This document shows, in pieces, positions 1 to 8,313 of a DNA stretch of 39,157 nucleotides. Positions within the stretch are counted from its first letter, which is position 1. Each line of letters begins with the position of its first letter. Under the pieces are notes generated by a model. The model did no database searches. It was not told the origin of the DNA and saw only the letters and a list, made by a program, of their open reading frames with translations. A program made the translations under genes and the position numbers. Origin of the DNA: Firmicutes bacterium UBA5774. GTDB taxonomy: Bacteria > Bacillota > Clostridia > Peptostreptococcales > Anaerovoracaceae. The stretch lies in contig DIEM01000040.1 of assembly GCA_002418625.1 (NCBI GenBank), forward strand, positions 42,383 to 81,539, given 5' to 3'.

Positions 1-1411
1 TCGTGGCCCTTGACCTCGTATCATAAAGCGGCCATTCCGGTATACCGGCGTGTGTCGGATCCCCTTTCGCCGCAAATGAAGCCCAGGCATCCTGGACCAT
101 GGCCGCCAGATGCTCCGGCGGATCCTCCCCGGTGAACGAAAGACCGCTCTCGCTTTCCAGCGTATGGAAGACGAAAGGCAGATCGACAGCATGGCATGCT
201 CCAAGACCATCAATCCGAGAAGGCCATGTGAAGCAATACATGCGCGTATCCCCGAATTGCGACTGGAGCTCTGCCAGCTTGATCGACGGTATTCGAAAAA
301 GAAGTTCCACAGCCAGATCAATGGGATCATGACCGCAGGTTGACAGTGCGCCGCTATTTAAATATATTTCCATCAAATCGCCATACTTGCCGATATCCGG
401 CCCTATAATTTCAAATTGATCCCTCGTGAATGGCATGATTTTCTCTTCGATATCGTCATAATAGTATTTCCAGTAATTGAGTTCATCGGCATTCGTTCCT
501 ACGATCAGCGCGACTCCTTCGGCACAGCCGCTTTTGACGCTCTCGTATGGATCCCGGGGTATAATGCGTCCGTCGGCCACGGGCGCGAACATGATCTCGC
601 TTTTGCAGCCATATTCTTTCATCAGTTGAACGCAGATTTCCCTTATATCGCCTTCTTTCATTGCCAGCAGCGCATTCATATCCGCAACTTTTGATATCCG
701 GATGAAATCCCTGGCGCAGCGCTTTGCCGCCTCCGGCTCCTTGTACATGATCATGGCGCCGCTTTGGGCTATGACCCTTCCGAACAGCCCCTTGGCTGCC
801 GGTGATGCCATAAGCAGGGATACACTGGCGCTTCCTGCCGACTCTCCGAAGATCGTCACATTTCCGGGATCGCCTCCAAAATACGCAATATTGTCCCTGA
901 TCCATTCCAAGGCGCAAATTTGATCCAGTATCCCCAGGTTTTTGCTGTGGGCATAGTCCGCGCCTCCAAAATCCTCCAGGTCCATGAAGCCAAGGACATT
1001 GCACCTGTAATTGATTGTCACAAGTACAATATTTTTTCTGTTTACAAAATTTTCGCCGTCATAGACCGGGTCCGAGGAGCCTCCGCCAATGTAGCCTCCG
1101 CCATGGATAAATACCATGACAGGCCTTTCCGAACCGGTGACCTCCCTGGTCCAGACGTTCAAGCTCAGGCAATCCTCGCTCTGGGCCCTGACTGAAGCCA
1201 GCTCCACAGGGTCGACGGGCTGGACGCATGAAAATCCGAAATCCGCGGCATCATACACTTGATTTCCGGGATCCGGCTTGACCGGCGCCTTCCAGCGAAG
1301 GGCACCGACCGGTGCCTTCGCATAATGTATTCCTTTAAAGGGTATGGTGCCGCAAGCATTCCTTTTTCCGATATAAGTTCCATATGCTGTGTATACTTTA
1401 AATTCTGTCAT
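1..1411 (-). CDS. Type-B carboxylesterase, 3' end beyond the window
   Basis: About 470 codons are visible in one open frame that runs off the left edge without a stop. The start ATG follows GAGGAG at good spacing. This is an alpha/beta-hydrolase of the carboxylesterase type-B family: an oxyanion-hole HGGGY segment near residue 105, the nucleophile elbow GESAG with Ser191, a GTNADE segment that normally carries the acidic member of the triad, and His407 in a GACHAVDLP context. No signal peptide is seen, so it should be cytoplasmic. It lies 18 bp downstream of the permease and is probably co-transcribed with it, suggesting hydrolysis of an imported ester or amide. The real substrate cannot be read from sequence. 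Para-nitrobenzyl-esterase-like is the nearest general label. Confidence 0.9.
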   Translation of the reverse strand, partial: MTEFKVYTAYGTYIGKRNACGTIPFKGIHYAKAPVGALRWKAPVKPDPGNQVYDAADFGFSCVQPVDPVELASVRAQSEDCLSLNVWTREVTGSERPVMVFIHGGGYIGGGSSDPVYDGENFVNRKNIVLVTINYRCNVLGFMDLEDFGGADYAHSKNLGILDQICALEWIRDNIAYFGGDPGNVTIFGESAGSASVSLLMASPAAKGLFGRVIAQSGAMIMYKEPEAAKRCARDFIRISKVADMNALLAMKEGDIREICVQLMKEYGCKSEIMFAPVADGRIIPRDPYESVKSGCAEGVALIVGTNADELNYWKYYYDDIEEKIMPFTRDQFEIIGPDIGKYGDLMEIYLNSGALSTCGHDPIDLAVELLFRIPSIKLAELQSQFGDTRMYCFTWPSRIDGLGACHAVDLPFVFHTLESESGLSFTGEDPPEHLAAMVQDAWASFAAKGDPTHAGIPEWPLYDTRSRAT

Positions 1412-1429
1412 CGCCGTATCTCCTCGTTG

Positions 1430-2815
1430 TTAATCAAGCTTCAGTTCAGGTGGAAGTTTTCGCCAGAAGTTCGTCGTTGCCAGCGAATAGATCACGCCGA
1501 GCAGCAGCCAGCAGGATCCGACGATTTTTCCCCAGGCGCCAATATTTGTAAAAAGATACAGCGAAATCATAAAACCGATAGCCGGTATGATCAGATATTT
1601 GACAAGGTCCATGCCGCTTCGCCGTTTATCCTTGATGACATACTGAAATATAACGGACAGATTGACAAGCGCGAAAGCGGTCAGGGCGCCAAAGCTGACA
1701 AGCGACAGCGCAGCAAATAGATTTTCTGAAAACAGGATCGCGCAGAGCGCCATCACCGAAACAAGCAGGATGTTATAGACCGGCGTCTTGAATTTTGGAT
1801 GTATATGGCCGAAAAATTTCTTCGGCAGCGATCCGTCCCTGCCCATGCCGTAAAGTATCCTTGATACGGCAGCCGTTGCCGTCAGGGCGCAGGCCAGGCT
1901 CGCAAAGTTGTCAATGACGAGAAATGCCGTCGCCATATAGGAGTTGTCCATATAGGCAAACAAGTCGAATATGCCGGTGCTCGGATCGCTCATTTCCTTC
2001 CATGCATCCGGCCATGCCACCTGCGAGATGTATGAGATAATACTGAACACGATTCCGGCTCCAATGCAGATTATAAATATTGCCTTGCCAATGCTTTTTT
2101 CCGGTTCTATCGTTTCCTCCGCCACCGTCGTCACGGCATCGAAGCCCAGGAAGGAAATCGCCATGATGGCAGCAGCGGCCAGCAGCCCTTCCCTGCTGAA
2201 GTCGACAGGATCATAGAAGTTTTCGGGAGAAACAAGCGTTCCCGCTCCGCCGCCGCCCATAATGAAGTTCACGACGACACCGATGAACACCAGGGTAAAT
2301 CCAAACTGCAGGATCATGACGACCGTATTGAAACGCGAAGTCGACTCGATGCCTATAATATTGATGATCGTCATCGCTATGACACTGATGACAATCCATA
2401 CCCAGATTGGAACCATCGGCACGAATCTATTCATATACAAGCCCACGCAAAGGTAGCAGACAAGCGGTATCAATATATAATCCAGCAGCACCACCCATCC
2501 GGTCAGAAACCCGAGATGGGGATTGATGGCCCTCTGCACATATGTATAAGCGGATCCGGCAACCGGATAGACCTTGACCATTTGGGAATAGCTGTATGCC
2601 GTAAACAGCACCGCAACGAGCGTCACAAGGCAGGATAATGCCATCATTCCCTGCGTTGCAGCCGTCAACACGCCGTATTGATTGAATATCACTGTGGGAG
2701 CGAGATAGGATATGCCGAAGAACACCAGATTCCTCGTAGTAAGCACTCTCTTCAAGGATTGTTCGTAGCCTAATTTATTCAAGCATTCGCTTGTTACCGC
2801 AATAGACTGATCCAT
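1430..2815 (-). CDS. APC-superfamily permease, PuuP-like
   Basis: A 461-residue integral membrane protein with about 12 hydrophobic segments. It resembles the putrescine importer PuuP along its length: TRNLVFFGISYLAPTVIF in TM1, GSAYTYVQRAINPHLGFLTG in the TM3 region, SFLGFDAV near TM6, and YGMGRDGSLPKKFFG before the C-terminal helices. Length is normal for the family. I chose the ATG preceded by AAAGGAG with 8-nt spacing; an in-frame ATG 18 nt earlier overlaps that Shine-Dalgarno site and is less likely. It sits between the DUF3237 remnant and the esterase in one apparent operon. Substrate is probably putrescine, another amine or an amino acid. An ornithine decarboxylase lies about 10 kb away but is not linked in an operon. 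Confidence 0.88.
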   Translation of the reverse strand: MDQSIAVTSECLNKLGYEQSLKRVLTTRNLVFFGISYLAPTVIFNQYGVLTAATQGMMALSCLVTLVAVLFTAYSYSQMVKVYPVAGSAYTYVQRAINPHLGFLTGWVVLLDYILIPLVCYLCVGLYMNRFVPMVPIWVWIVISVIAMTIINIIGIESTSRFNTVVMILQFGFTLVFIGVVVNFIMGGGGAGTLVSPENFYDPVDFSREGLLAAAAIMAISFLGFDAVTTVAEETIEPEKSIGKAIFIICIGAGIVFSIISYISQVAWPDAWKEMSDPSTGIFDLFAYMDNSYMATAFLVIDNFASLACALTATAAVSRILYGMGRDGSLPKKFFGHIHPKFKTPVYNILLVSVMALCAILFSENLFAALSLVSFGALTAFALVNLSVIFQYVIKDKRRSGMDLVKYLIIPAIGFMISLYLFTNIGAWGKIVGSCWLLLGVIYSLATTNFWRKLPPELKLD

Positions 2816-2829
2816 AATTTGATCTCCTT

Positions 2830-3066
2830 TCATTTCACCATATATGCATTATAGCAAATTTCTCCTGTTTGCTTGATGCCCAGAATGGCAAAGGAAATGA
2901 TGCCATTAAGCCAGACATATTTTGGGGATCCCGTTTCAAAGAAAAGATGCTGCCGGAAGTAGTACCGCTCCGGATCCACAAATTCGCCCCGTTCGATTGC
3001 CTTGTCAATTTCGGGCTCTATGATGGCCCTGCCATTTGTCGTGAGGGAAATCGCCCTTTTTCTCAT
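2830..3066 (-). CDS. Short DUF3237-like protein (N-terminally truncated relative to family)
   Basis: The 78-residue product matches the C-terminal half of DUF3237 proteins: ERYYFRQHLFFETGSPKYVW is followed by LNGIISFA and ends in a YNAYMVK tail, like the family's WLN...YxVYxV ending. Family members are usually about 150 residues, so roughly half of the barrel is missing. The short form still looks translated: ATG follows AGAGGAGG at normal spacing, and an in-frame TAA lies 24 nt upstream. Its stop lies 15 nt before the permease start, so the two are probably coupled. No function is known for the family. It could be a decayed gene kept as a translational leader for the permease, or a genuine small subunit. 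Confidence 0.62.
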   Translation of the reverse strand: MRKRAISLTTNGRAIIEPEIDKAIERGEFVDPERYYFRQHLFFETGSPKYVWLNGIISFAILGIKQTGEICYNAYMVK

Positions 3067-3142
3067 GATAAATCCTCCTCTGTGGAATTATAAAAATCAA
3101 ATAGATCCTCCTTCCGTTTCAAAATGGTTGTGTCCATAATGA

Positions 3143-3171
3143 ATTATACGGTATACATTTTTTGTGTTTAA
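3143..3171 (-). promoter_or_regulatory. Likely sigma-A promoter of the DUF3237-permease-esterase unit
   Basis: On the minus strand a perfect TATAAT (3148-3143) lies 17 nt after a weak -35 TTAAAC (3171-3166), about 75 nt upstream of the first start codon. CCATAAT/ATTATGG inverted arms flank it at about 3134-3140 and 3174-3180 and could be an operator. The rest of the 3067-3400 gap holds only the hairpin listed separately. Confidence 0.4.
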
Positions 3172-3251
3172 TGATTATGGTGTCATGATTTTGTTGACAA
3201 TGTTGTGGTTACGTCATTGTATTCCGGAATGGCTGCAAGCTTCGGAGCAAA

Positions 3252-3285
3252 GAAAAGGATCCCTTCCGGCGAAGGGGTCCTTTTC
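3252..3285 (-). terminator. Intrinsic terminator at the end of the Moco-riboswitch operon
   Basis: A 15-bp stem with one G-U pair (arms 3252-3266 and 3271-3285) closes on a CGGC tetraloop and is followed on the minus strand by a short T-rich run. It sits about 115 nt after the last gene of the operon. The stem is symmetric, so it may also work on the plus strand, but no plus-strand gene reads into it. Confidence 0.8.
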
Positions 3286-3400
3286 TGTTAAATCATATAT
3301 TTTCATTCAACGGCATATGGCGGCGGTACGCGATGATAGCATGGGAAGTCACACCGCAATGACTGATCCGGAACTTTCATGCTCGCTGTGAAAGCAGTTT

Positions 3401-3601
3401 TCAGTTTGAGCAGCATGTAAAAGATTCAGCTGTCCAGCGACGGTACCTGCAGTTATAGCAGGAGACCAGTTCATCCGCGACCTGTTCATCTTCATCATCA
3501 GCGGTAAAAAAAATGCAGTCCAACGCAATTTCAGCAGCGTCTGCCCATGCGGCCTTGCCACCTTTAAATTCATTTTTCATGAAATTTTTTGGGTCAAGCA
3601 T
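3401..3601 (-). CDS. 66-residue Cys-rich small protein, last gene of the Moco-riboswitch operon
   Basis: The ATG at 3601 follows AAGAGG with 7-nt spacing, 11 nt after the TiaS-like gene's stop; an ATG at 3607 is the alternative. The product is acidic in the middle (a TADDEDEQVADEL segment) and ends in a cysteine cluster, CYNCRYRRWTAESFTCC, with a CxxC pair about 12 residues before a CC pair. Four closely placed cysteines suggest a metal site or zinc-ribbon-like knuckle. No signal peptide is present, so it is likely cytoplasmic. I do not recognise a named family. Its place at the end of a riboswitch-controlled transporter operon suggests a role in handling the imported metal or cofactor; that is inference. 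Confidence 0.68.
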   Translation of the reverse strand: MLDPKNFMKNEFKGGKAAWADAAEIALDCIFFTADDEDEQVADELVSCYNCRYRRWTAESFTCCSN

Positions 3602-3612
3602 GATCATTCCTC

Positions 3613-4362
3613 TTAATAATCTTTCAACTGCTGCTTGGTGCATGTTTGCCAGCAACTGTTTCCGGCAGCTTCATCATGGTTACGAAATACGAGTATCGTC
3701 GTTTTCCCTTCAAGAAATACTGCTTTGACTTTATCCCCAAGCCTGATCATTTCGTGAGTACCGATTTCATGTCCCTCCAATGCCTTGATTGCATTCATCT
3801 TTGAACGGGCAAGGATCTCTCCGGCAGGCATCATTTCTCCGGCGCTGCCGACAAGGATCTTGCCTTTAATACGACCGTCGTTCTGGCTGCATCGCAGCCC
3901 TGCTCCGGCAAGCGCGCCGATGACACCGATCCCGGTCCCCCCATGCTCGGAAAGATGGATGCCCAAATCCTTTGCCAGCTCATATGCGGACTCTTTTGAA
4001 ACGACCTGCTCTTTTGCAGTTCTGCCGAATAGGATCAGCTGTTCGATATCACTGATTTTATCCGGTATCGCCACGCATAATCCGGGATCGGATCCTTCGG
4101 CACTTTCATCTGAAAGATATTCGGAAGCAAAATCAATGATATCTATCAGTTTCGATTCCTCGACATCAGCTGCAAAGCACATGGAGCTGTTGTGCGAGGT
4201 GTAGGGGATATCCGGATGCACCAGGAGCTGATGCCGCGTTATTTCCGAGCAGCTTCCCCAGCCTTTGCGCTGAATGCCTTCCGCGATCGAGGATGCAATA
4301 TCTCCCGTCCCCCTGCTGTAAAGGTTGTCTGTGTCATCGATGCTTACCAGTATCTTCATCAT
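3613..4362 (-). CDS. TiaS-like (COG1571-type) domain protein
   Basis: A 249-residue cytoplasmic protein whose N-terminus (ILVSIDDTDN) and following segments resemble the N-terminal region of archaeal TiaS, the tRNA-Ile2 agmatinylcytidine synthetase. An LLVHPDIPYTSHNSSM stretch corresponds to TiaS 'NPNIPxKTRGN', and GTGIGVIGALAGAGLR corresponds to its 'TGIIGALAAIG' block. It lacks the OB-fold and C-terminal extensions of TiaS (about 420 residues), so it is unlikely to be a full tRNA-modifying enzyme. Bacteria normally use TilS for that job. Its start overlaps the end of the lipoprotein gene: the AAGGAG site lies in that gene's last codons, giving tight coupling to the ABC transporter. A nucleotide-dependent or sensing role linked to the transported metal is an inference. 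Confidence 0.72.
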   Translation of the reverse strand: MMKILVSIDDTDNLYSRGTGDIASSIAEGIQRKGWGSCSEITRHQLLVHPDIPYTSHNSSMCFAADVEESKLIDIIDFASEYLSDESAEGSDPGLCVAIPDKISDIEQLILFGRTAKEQVVSKESAYELAKDLGIHLSEHGGTGIGVIGALAGAGLRCSQNDGRIKGKILVGSAGEMMPAGEILARSKMNAIKALEGHEIGTHEMIRLGDKVKAVFLEGKTTILVFRNHDEAAGNSCWQTCTKQQLKDY

Positions 4363-4363
4363 C

Positions 4364-5494
4364 TTACTCCTTGCTCAATTCTTCTTTCGTAACGCGCATG
4401 CCGTTCCCGCTCAGGATCATTTCGACTGTACCACCATCAAGATCCATGCCAAAAAAGTCGCTGTAATATGCCTTTGTTTCCTTGGCCATGTCGATATCCT
4501 GGAATTTCTCCGGGTAAAGTATCTTCGCCGTCCAAAGTACGGCTAGCGGTGTTTCCAAGGAGCCCGGGTGCCCCCACCGTGAGATGCCGTTTGGCATCTG
4601 GTAGACCTTGTTATTTTTCACCGCTCTGAGTGAAGCCCACTTTTCGTTGGCCAGGATATAGTCTGCGACTCCGGTTTCATTGGCCAGGATGACCTCCGGA
4701 TCCCAAACGTAAATCTGTTCGATAGTGGCGTAATAGCTGTTGTCCAGCATTCTCAGGTCTTCGTTGATCGAAACGTTTACTGCTCCGACCGCATCGATCC
4801 AGTCAGCCGGCAGCGTATCCTTCACATCCGTCCGAACAGCTTCGTTGACCGAATGATAGATCCTGACCTTTTCATCCTGCGGGATTTTGCTCGCCCTTTC
4901 CCGCACCCGCTCGACAGCTTCACGATAATAATCATTATAGGCGGCAGCTTCGTCACTCGCGCCAATAGCTTTTCCCATCATCTCGATCGCATACTGCTGT
5001 TCAGCCATATTTGTATAATCCGATACCAGATACGGAATGCCGCACTCGTCAAGCTTCGCAGTCTCGCCGGGATTGATGGCAGTCTCCATACGGATGAAAA
5101 CCAGGTCCGGATCTGCCTTGACCAGCTCTTCGATGTTGATGGCGCCGGATACGTAGGGAACACAGGCGCTTTCGATCGATGGCAGAAGCTGCGTCATGAT
5201 CTTGTCCCTTTTCAGTCCCTCAACAACAGCGACTAGCTTGTCCCCCTTACCGAGCATGGCCACCACATGCCCTGTAAAAGCATACATGCAGGCGATACGC
5301 TCGACATCGGCCGGTACCTCGACCGTCCGTCCGGCGCAATCTGTGACTGTGATCGTGCTTTCATCTGCCTCGCTTCCGCTTTTCGCCAAATCCGCGGACG
5401 AGTTCCCGGCGCATCCGGACTGCGGTAAAATGATGCATAAGCATAGAACGAGAAGTAAAATTCTTTTAAATAGCCTGTTTTCCTGAAAATTCAT
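4364..5494 (-). CDS. FecB/BtuF-type ABC transporter substrate-binding lipoprotein
   Basis: A 376-residue class III (PF01497-type) periplasmic-binding lipoprotein. The N-terminus has a hydrophobic signal ending in the lipobox LPQSGC, so it should be lipid-anchored outside the membrane. The mature part has the family layout: GRTVEVPADVERIACMY at the start of lobe 1, then a long inter-lobe helix region, then VILANETG and VYQMPNGISRWG in lobe 2. I chose the ATG after AGAGAGG; a GTG 6 nt upstream is possible. This family imports Fe-siderophores, heme, cobalamin and, in Haemophilus MolABC, molybdate or tungstate. Because the operon carries a Moco riboswitch, a Mo/W oxyanion or chelate is the best guess. 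The permease, ATPase and this gene form one import complex. Confidence 0.9.
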   Translation of the reverse strand: MNFQENRLFKRILLLVLCLCIILPQSGCAGNSSADLAKSGSEADESTITVTDCAGRTVEVPADVERIACMYAFTGHVVAMLGKGDKLVAVVEGLKRDKIMTQLLPSIESACVPYVSGAINIEELVKADPDLVFIRMETAINPGETAKLDECGIPYLVSDYTNMAEQQYAIEMMGKAIGASDEAAAYNDYYREAVERVRERASKIPQDEKVRIYHSVNEAVRTDVKDTLPADWIDAVGAVNVSINEDLRMLDNSYYATIEQIYVWDPEVILANETGVADYILANEKWASLRAVKNNKVYQMPNGISRWGHPGSLETPLAVLWTAKILYPEKFQDIDMAKETKAYYSDFFGMDLDGGTVEMILSGNGMRVTKEELSKE

Positions 5495-5505
5495 AGGCAC
5501 CCTCT

Positions 5506-6324
5506 CTACTGATGTTTGCTCCTGCTTTTGGAAATTGGGACGATTTGTTTTATGACATTCGCGCCGGTATCCAGCGAGAATATCCTCGCATCGATATCGT
5601 AAAGCTCTTTGATGTTCGTTTCATTCAGAACGCTCGAGGGCTCTCCTACCTCGATGAATCGGCAATCGCTCATGAGGGCAACATTGGTTCTGATAAGATT
5701 GTTCTCAAAATAGAACGCATGGTTTGGAAAATGAGTCGCCATGACAACTGAAAGACCATTCTCCTTTACCAGCTTGACGATCGTTTCAAGTATAGTCATC
5801 TCATGCTTGAAATCGAGATGCGAAGTCGGCTCGTCCATGATGATGATCCCTGTCTTCTGTGCCAGTGCGCGGGCGATCATGACCAGCTGGCCTTCGCCTC
5901 CGCTGAGGCTGGTATAAGGCCTGTTCCTAAATTCTTTGAATCCAACGCTCTCAAGAGCCTCTTCAGCGATTCTCCGGTCATCCTTCGAAGGGGATGAAAA
6001 CATGCCGGTGTATGCAGCCCTTCCCATCAGAACGATTTCAAGCACCGTATAAGGAAAAGTCTTTTCATGCATCTGCGGCACATAAGAGATGCGCCTGGCG
6101 ATCTGCTGCGGTTTCATTGCCGATATCGGATCGGCATCCAGCAGTATCCTGCCGGCGCTCAATTGATTGATCCCGAGCATGCAGTCCAGGAGCGTCGTCT
6201 TGCCGCAGCCATTCGGCCCGATCAGACAGAAGATTTCTCCTGCATCGACAGTCAGATTCAGATTTTCAAACACTTTATGGCCCGGATAGCTGAATCCGGC
6301 GTCAATTACATTGATTGTCGTCAT
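5506..6324 (-). CDS. FecE/BtuD-type ABC transporter ATPase
   Basis: A 272-residue nucleotide-binding subunit: Walker A GPNGCGKTT near residue 38, a Q-loop in ISYVPQMHEK, signature LSGGEGQ, Walker B IIIMDEPTSHLDF and an H-loop in VVMATHFPNH. It matches the FecE/BtuD/MolC group and should work as a homodimer with the upstream permease. Its ATG lies 3 nt after the permease stop; the AGGAGG site lies in the last codons of the permease, about 13 nt from the ATG, so coupling is likely. Substrate follows that of the lipoprotein. Confidence 0.93.
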   Translation of the reverse strand: MTTINVIDAGFSYPGHKVFENLNLTVDAGEIFCLIGPNGCGKTTLLDCMLGINQLSAGRILLDADPISAMKPQQIARRISYVPQMHEKTFPYTVLEIVLMGRAAYTGMFSSPSKDDRRIAEEALESVGFKEFRNRPYTSLSGGEGQLVMIARALAQKTGIIIMDEPTSHLDFKHEMTILETIVKLVKENGLSVVMATHFPNHAFYFENNLIRTNVALMSDCRFIEVGEPSSVLNETNIKELYDIDARIFSLDTGANVIKQIVPISKSRSKHQ

Positions 6325-6327
6325 GGA

Positions 6328-7335
6328 TCACCATCCGCCTCCTTTTGTTTTCTTAAGCAGGTAGACAAAAAACGGTCCGCCAACCAATGCTGTTAATATT
6401 CCTATCGGGATCTCCGATCCGCTGATCGTTCTGCACAGATTGTCGACCACTATTAAAAAACACGCGCCCAGTGAAAGGCTGGCCGGGATCAGCACCTTGT
6501 TGTCGTTTCCGACCAGCATCCTGCCGATGTGTGGTATGATCAGCCCGACCCAGCCGATAATGCCACTGACGCAGACAGCACCGGCTGTTGCCAGCGTGGC
6601 GCAGGCAATGACGATCACCTTGTTGAGCGCTGTGTTTATGCCGAGCGAATGGGCTTCCCGATCGCCCATCGAAAGCACATTGATCCGCCACCTGACGGCA
6701 ATCAGTCCTGAAATTCCGATGATCATCGGAATGCAGGCCAGATAGATCTCTTCATAATTGGCAGACGCAAGGCTTCCCATAAGCCAATAGACGATCGTCG
6801 GCAGTTGGTCGTAAGGATCTGCGATGTATTTGATAAAAGAAAGCAACGATGAAAAAATCGATGATACGATGACACCGCCCAGCACCAGCATGATTGTCGG
6901 TGTCGCGTTGTACACCCGGCCGATCATGTAGCTTAAAAAAACCGCAAGTCCTCCGAAAGCAAAAGCAAATACATACGTAAACAATGTTACGCCGTGAAAC
7001 AGGAGTATCGATACCGCCGCCCCGAAACCCGCCCCGGAGCTGACACCGAGAATTCCGGAATTGACGAGGGGATTCCTGAAAAGGCCCTGGAACGCCGCAC
7101 CGCTGATTGCCAAAGAGCCGCCTACCAGCGCACCCAGAATGGCCCGTGGAAGGCGTATATCCCAGATGATCGACTGAACGGTGTCAGGGGGCGAGACGGG
7201 CACGCCTGTCATCTTTCCGCCAAGAACCAGCAGCACATCATGAATACTGATTGGAAATCGTCCGGCGAAAAGGGAAATGAAAATAAAGAGGAAGGGGCCG
7301 AGGATCAGAAATATGCGTATTATTCTTTTTTTCAA
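6328..7335 (-). CDS. FecCD/BtuC-type ABC transporter permease
   Basis: A 335-residue protein with about 10 membrane segments and the FecCD family hallmarks: LPRAILGALVGGSLAISGAA near residue 60, NPLVNSGILGVSSGAGFGA, and GIIGWVGLIIPHIGRML near residue 265. Translation probably begins at TTG, placed 6 nt after GGAGG; the nearest ATG upstream is out of frame. The gene lies 93 nt after the Ig-like protein with no terminator in between, so it belongs to the same transcript as the SLH gene. It is a class II importer permease expected to act as a homodimer. Confidence 0.92.
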   Translation of the reverse strand: MKKRIIRIFLILGPFLFIFISLFAGRFPISIHDVLLVLGGKMTGVPVSPPDTVQSIIWDIRLPRAILGALVGGSLAISGAAFQGLFRNPLVNSGILGVSSGAGFGAAVSILLFHGVTLFTYVFAFAFGGLAVFLSYMIGRVYNATPTIMLVLGGVIVSSIFSSLLSFIKYIADPYDQLPTIVYWLMGSLASANYEEIYLACIPMIIGISGLIAVRWRINVLSMGDREAHSLGINTALNKVIVIACATLATAGAVCVSGIIGWVGLIIPHIGRMLVGNDNKVLIPASLSLGACFLIVVDNLCRTISGSEIPIGILTALVGGPFFVYLLKKTKGGGW

Positions 7336-7428
7336 AGCCGGCCTCCTTCATATCGATATTTTATTCTTGTGTCGCAGTATCGCATACTTTTCAGCGTTGA
7401 AGCGCGCGATATCCTTTATCCTGACAAT

Positions 7429-8298
7429 CTATTTTCGTCTAAGCTTTCTGATGATCAGATATGCCGCCAGCAGGGCGATGACGATGGCTGAAAGTATAAT
7501 GATCGTCTTGCCGGTCGAGTTATCAATTCCGACAGCATCGCTTCGTTCTAAAGCAGCCGGATCTGTAGTGTCACTGTCACTATCCGTTCCAATTCCAACA
7601 CCCTTATTTTCATCGGATCCCAAGGCCGTCTCACTATCATCGTTTGAATCTCCACCACCAGCAATCGATTCCATACCTGCGATGCCTTGTTCCTGGCTTT
7701 CGGACGAATCAGCCGGTTCACCTGCAGGATTAGCTGAGGCTTCATATTTCTCTATTGTTTGGGTTTCCGCAGCTGCCGGCTTCGTGCTATCCGCCAGCGG
7801 TTCGCTTACTGCAGGTTTCACAGTTGCCGTTGTGAAAGAGACTGTGACTTTATCAGGCAGCGTGACACCGCTTTTTGCCTGCATGGCCGCCGATATTTCC
7901 AGCGTATATTTTGTCGATGGCATCAGGCCGCTGACTGGATCTACAATCACTTCCCGCTTCTTTTCAGGCTCCATCTGATCATCCGCCATGATCACTTTGA
8001 TTGACACAGGATCACCTTTGCTGTCAAACAGCGCAAAACAAGTCATGTTGTTGTCCTTTACCGTCATGTTGATCACATTTTTGCTGAATCCCAGCACGAT
8101 ATTTGACGAGACATCAACATCCGAAGAACCGTTCGCCGGGCTTGAGGAAAGCAGCGCCAAAGGCTCGCCCTGCCCTCCGCCCGATCCATCGCCCTCGGCG
8201 AAAACAAGTGAACTGCTGAAAATCAAAATTAAAAATGACAAAAGGATGGCATATCTTTGTGTGTGCGATACACCAATCGAGTTGTTTTTAAGTTTCAT
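7429..8298 (-). CDS. Secreted, membrane-anchored Ig-like (Big_5) domain protein
   Basis: A 289-residue surface protein. A signal peptide spans residues 1-34 (cleavage after LVFA). One SbsA/Big_5-type Ig-like domain covers about residues 48-160 (SSSPANGSSDVDVSSNIVLG at its start and YTLEISAAMQ, TVSFTTA near its end). A long acidic Ser/Asp/Glu/Ala linker to about residue 260 follows, then one membrane helix (about 266-283) and a basic KLRRK tail. The anchor is therefore a C-terminal transmembrane helix, not LPXTG or SLH. It starts 15 nt after the SLH gene's stop with an AGAGGTG ribosome site, so the two are likely made together. The cell-wall-spanning linker suggests it bridges membrane and S-layer. 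No enzymatic motif is seen. Confidence 0.82.
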   Translation of the reverse strand: MKLKNNSIGVSHTQRYAILLSFLILIFSSSLVFAEGDGSGGGQGEPLALLSSSPANGSSDVDVSSNIVLGFSKNVINMTVKDNNMTCFALFDSKGDPVSIKVIMADDQMEPEKKREVIVDPVSGLMPSTKYTLEISAAMQAKSGVTLPDKVTVSFTTATVKPAVSEPLADSTKPAAAETQTIEKYEASANPAGEPADSSESQEQGIAGMESIAGGGDSNDDSETALGSDENKGVGIGTDSDSDTTDPAALERSDAVGIDNSTGKTIIILSAIVIALLAAYLIIRKLRRK

Positions 8299-8313
8299 TC
8301 AACACCTCTTTCC

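Noticed and set aside
483..1004. Minus-strand 173-codon open frame inside the esterase gene
   Set aside because: It is in a different frame from the esterase, which has continuous family homology through the same region.
2830..2833. Permease start at the ATG at 2833
   Set aside because: That ATG overlaps the AAAGGAG ribosome site that serves the ATG at 2815, and the extra residues have no counterpart in the family.
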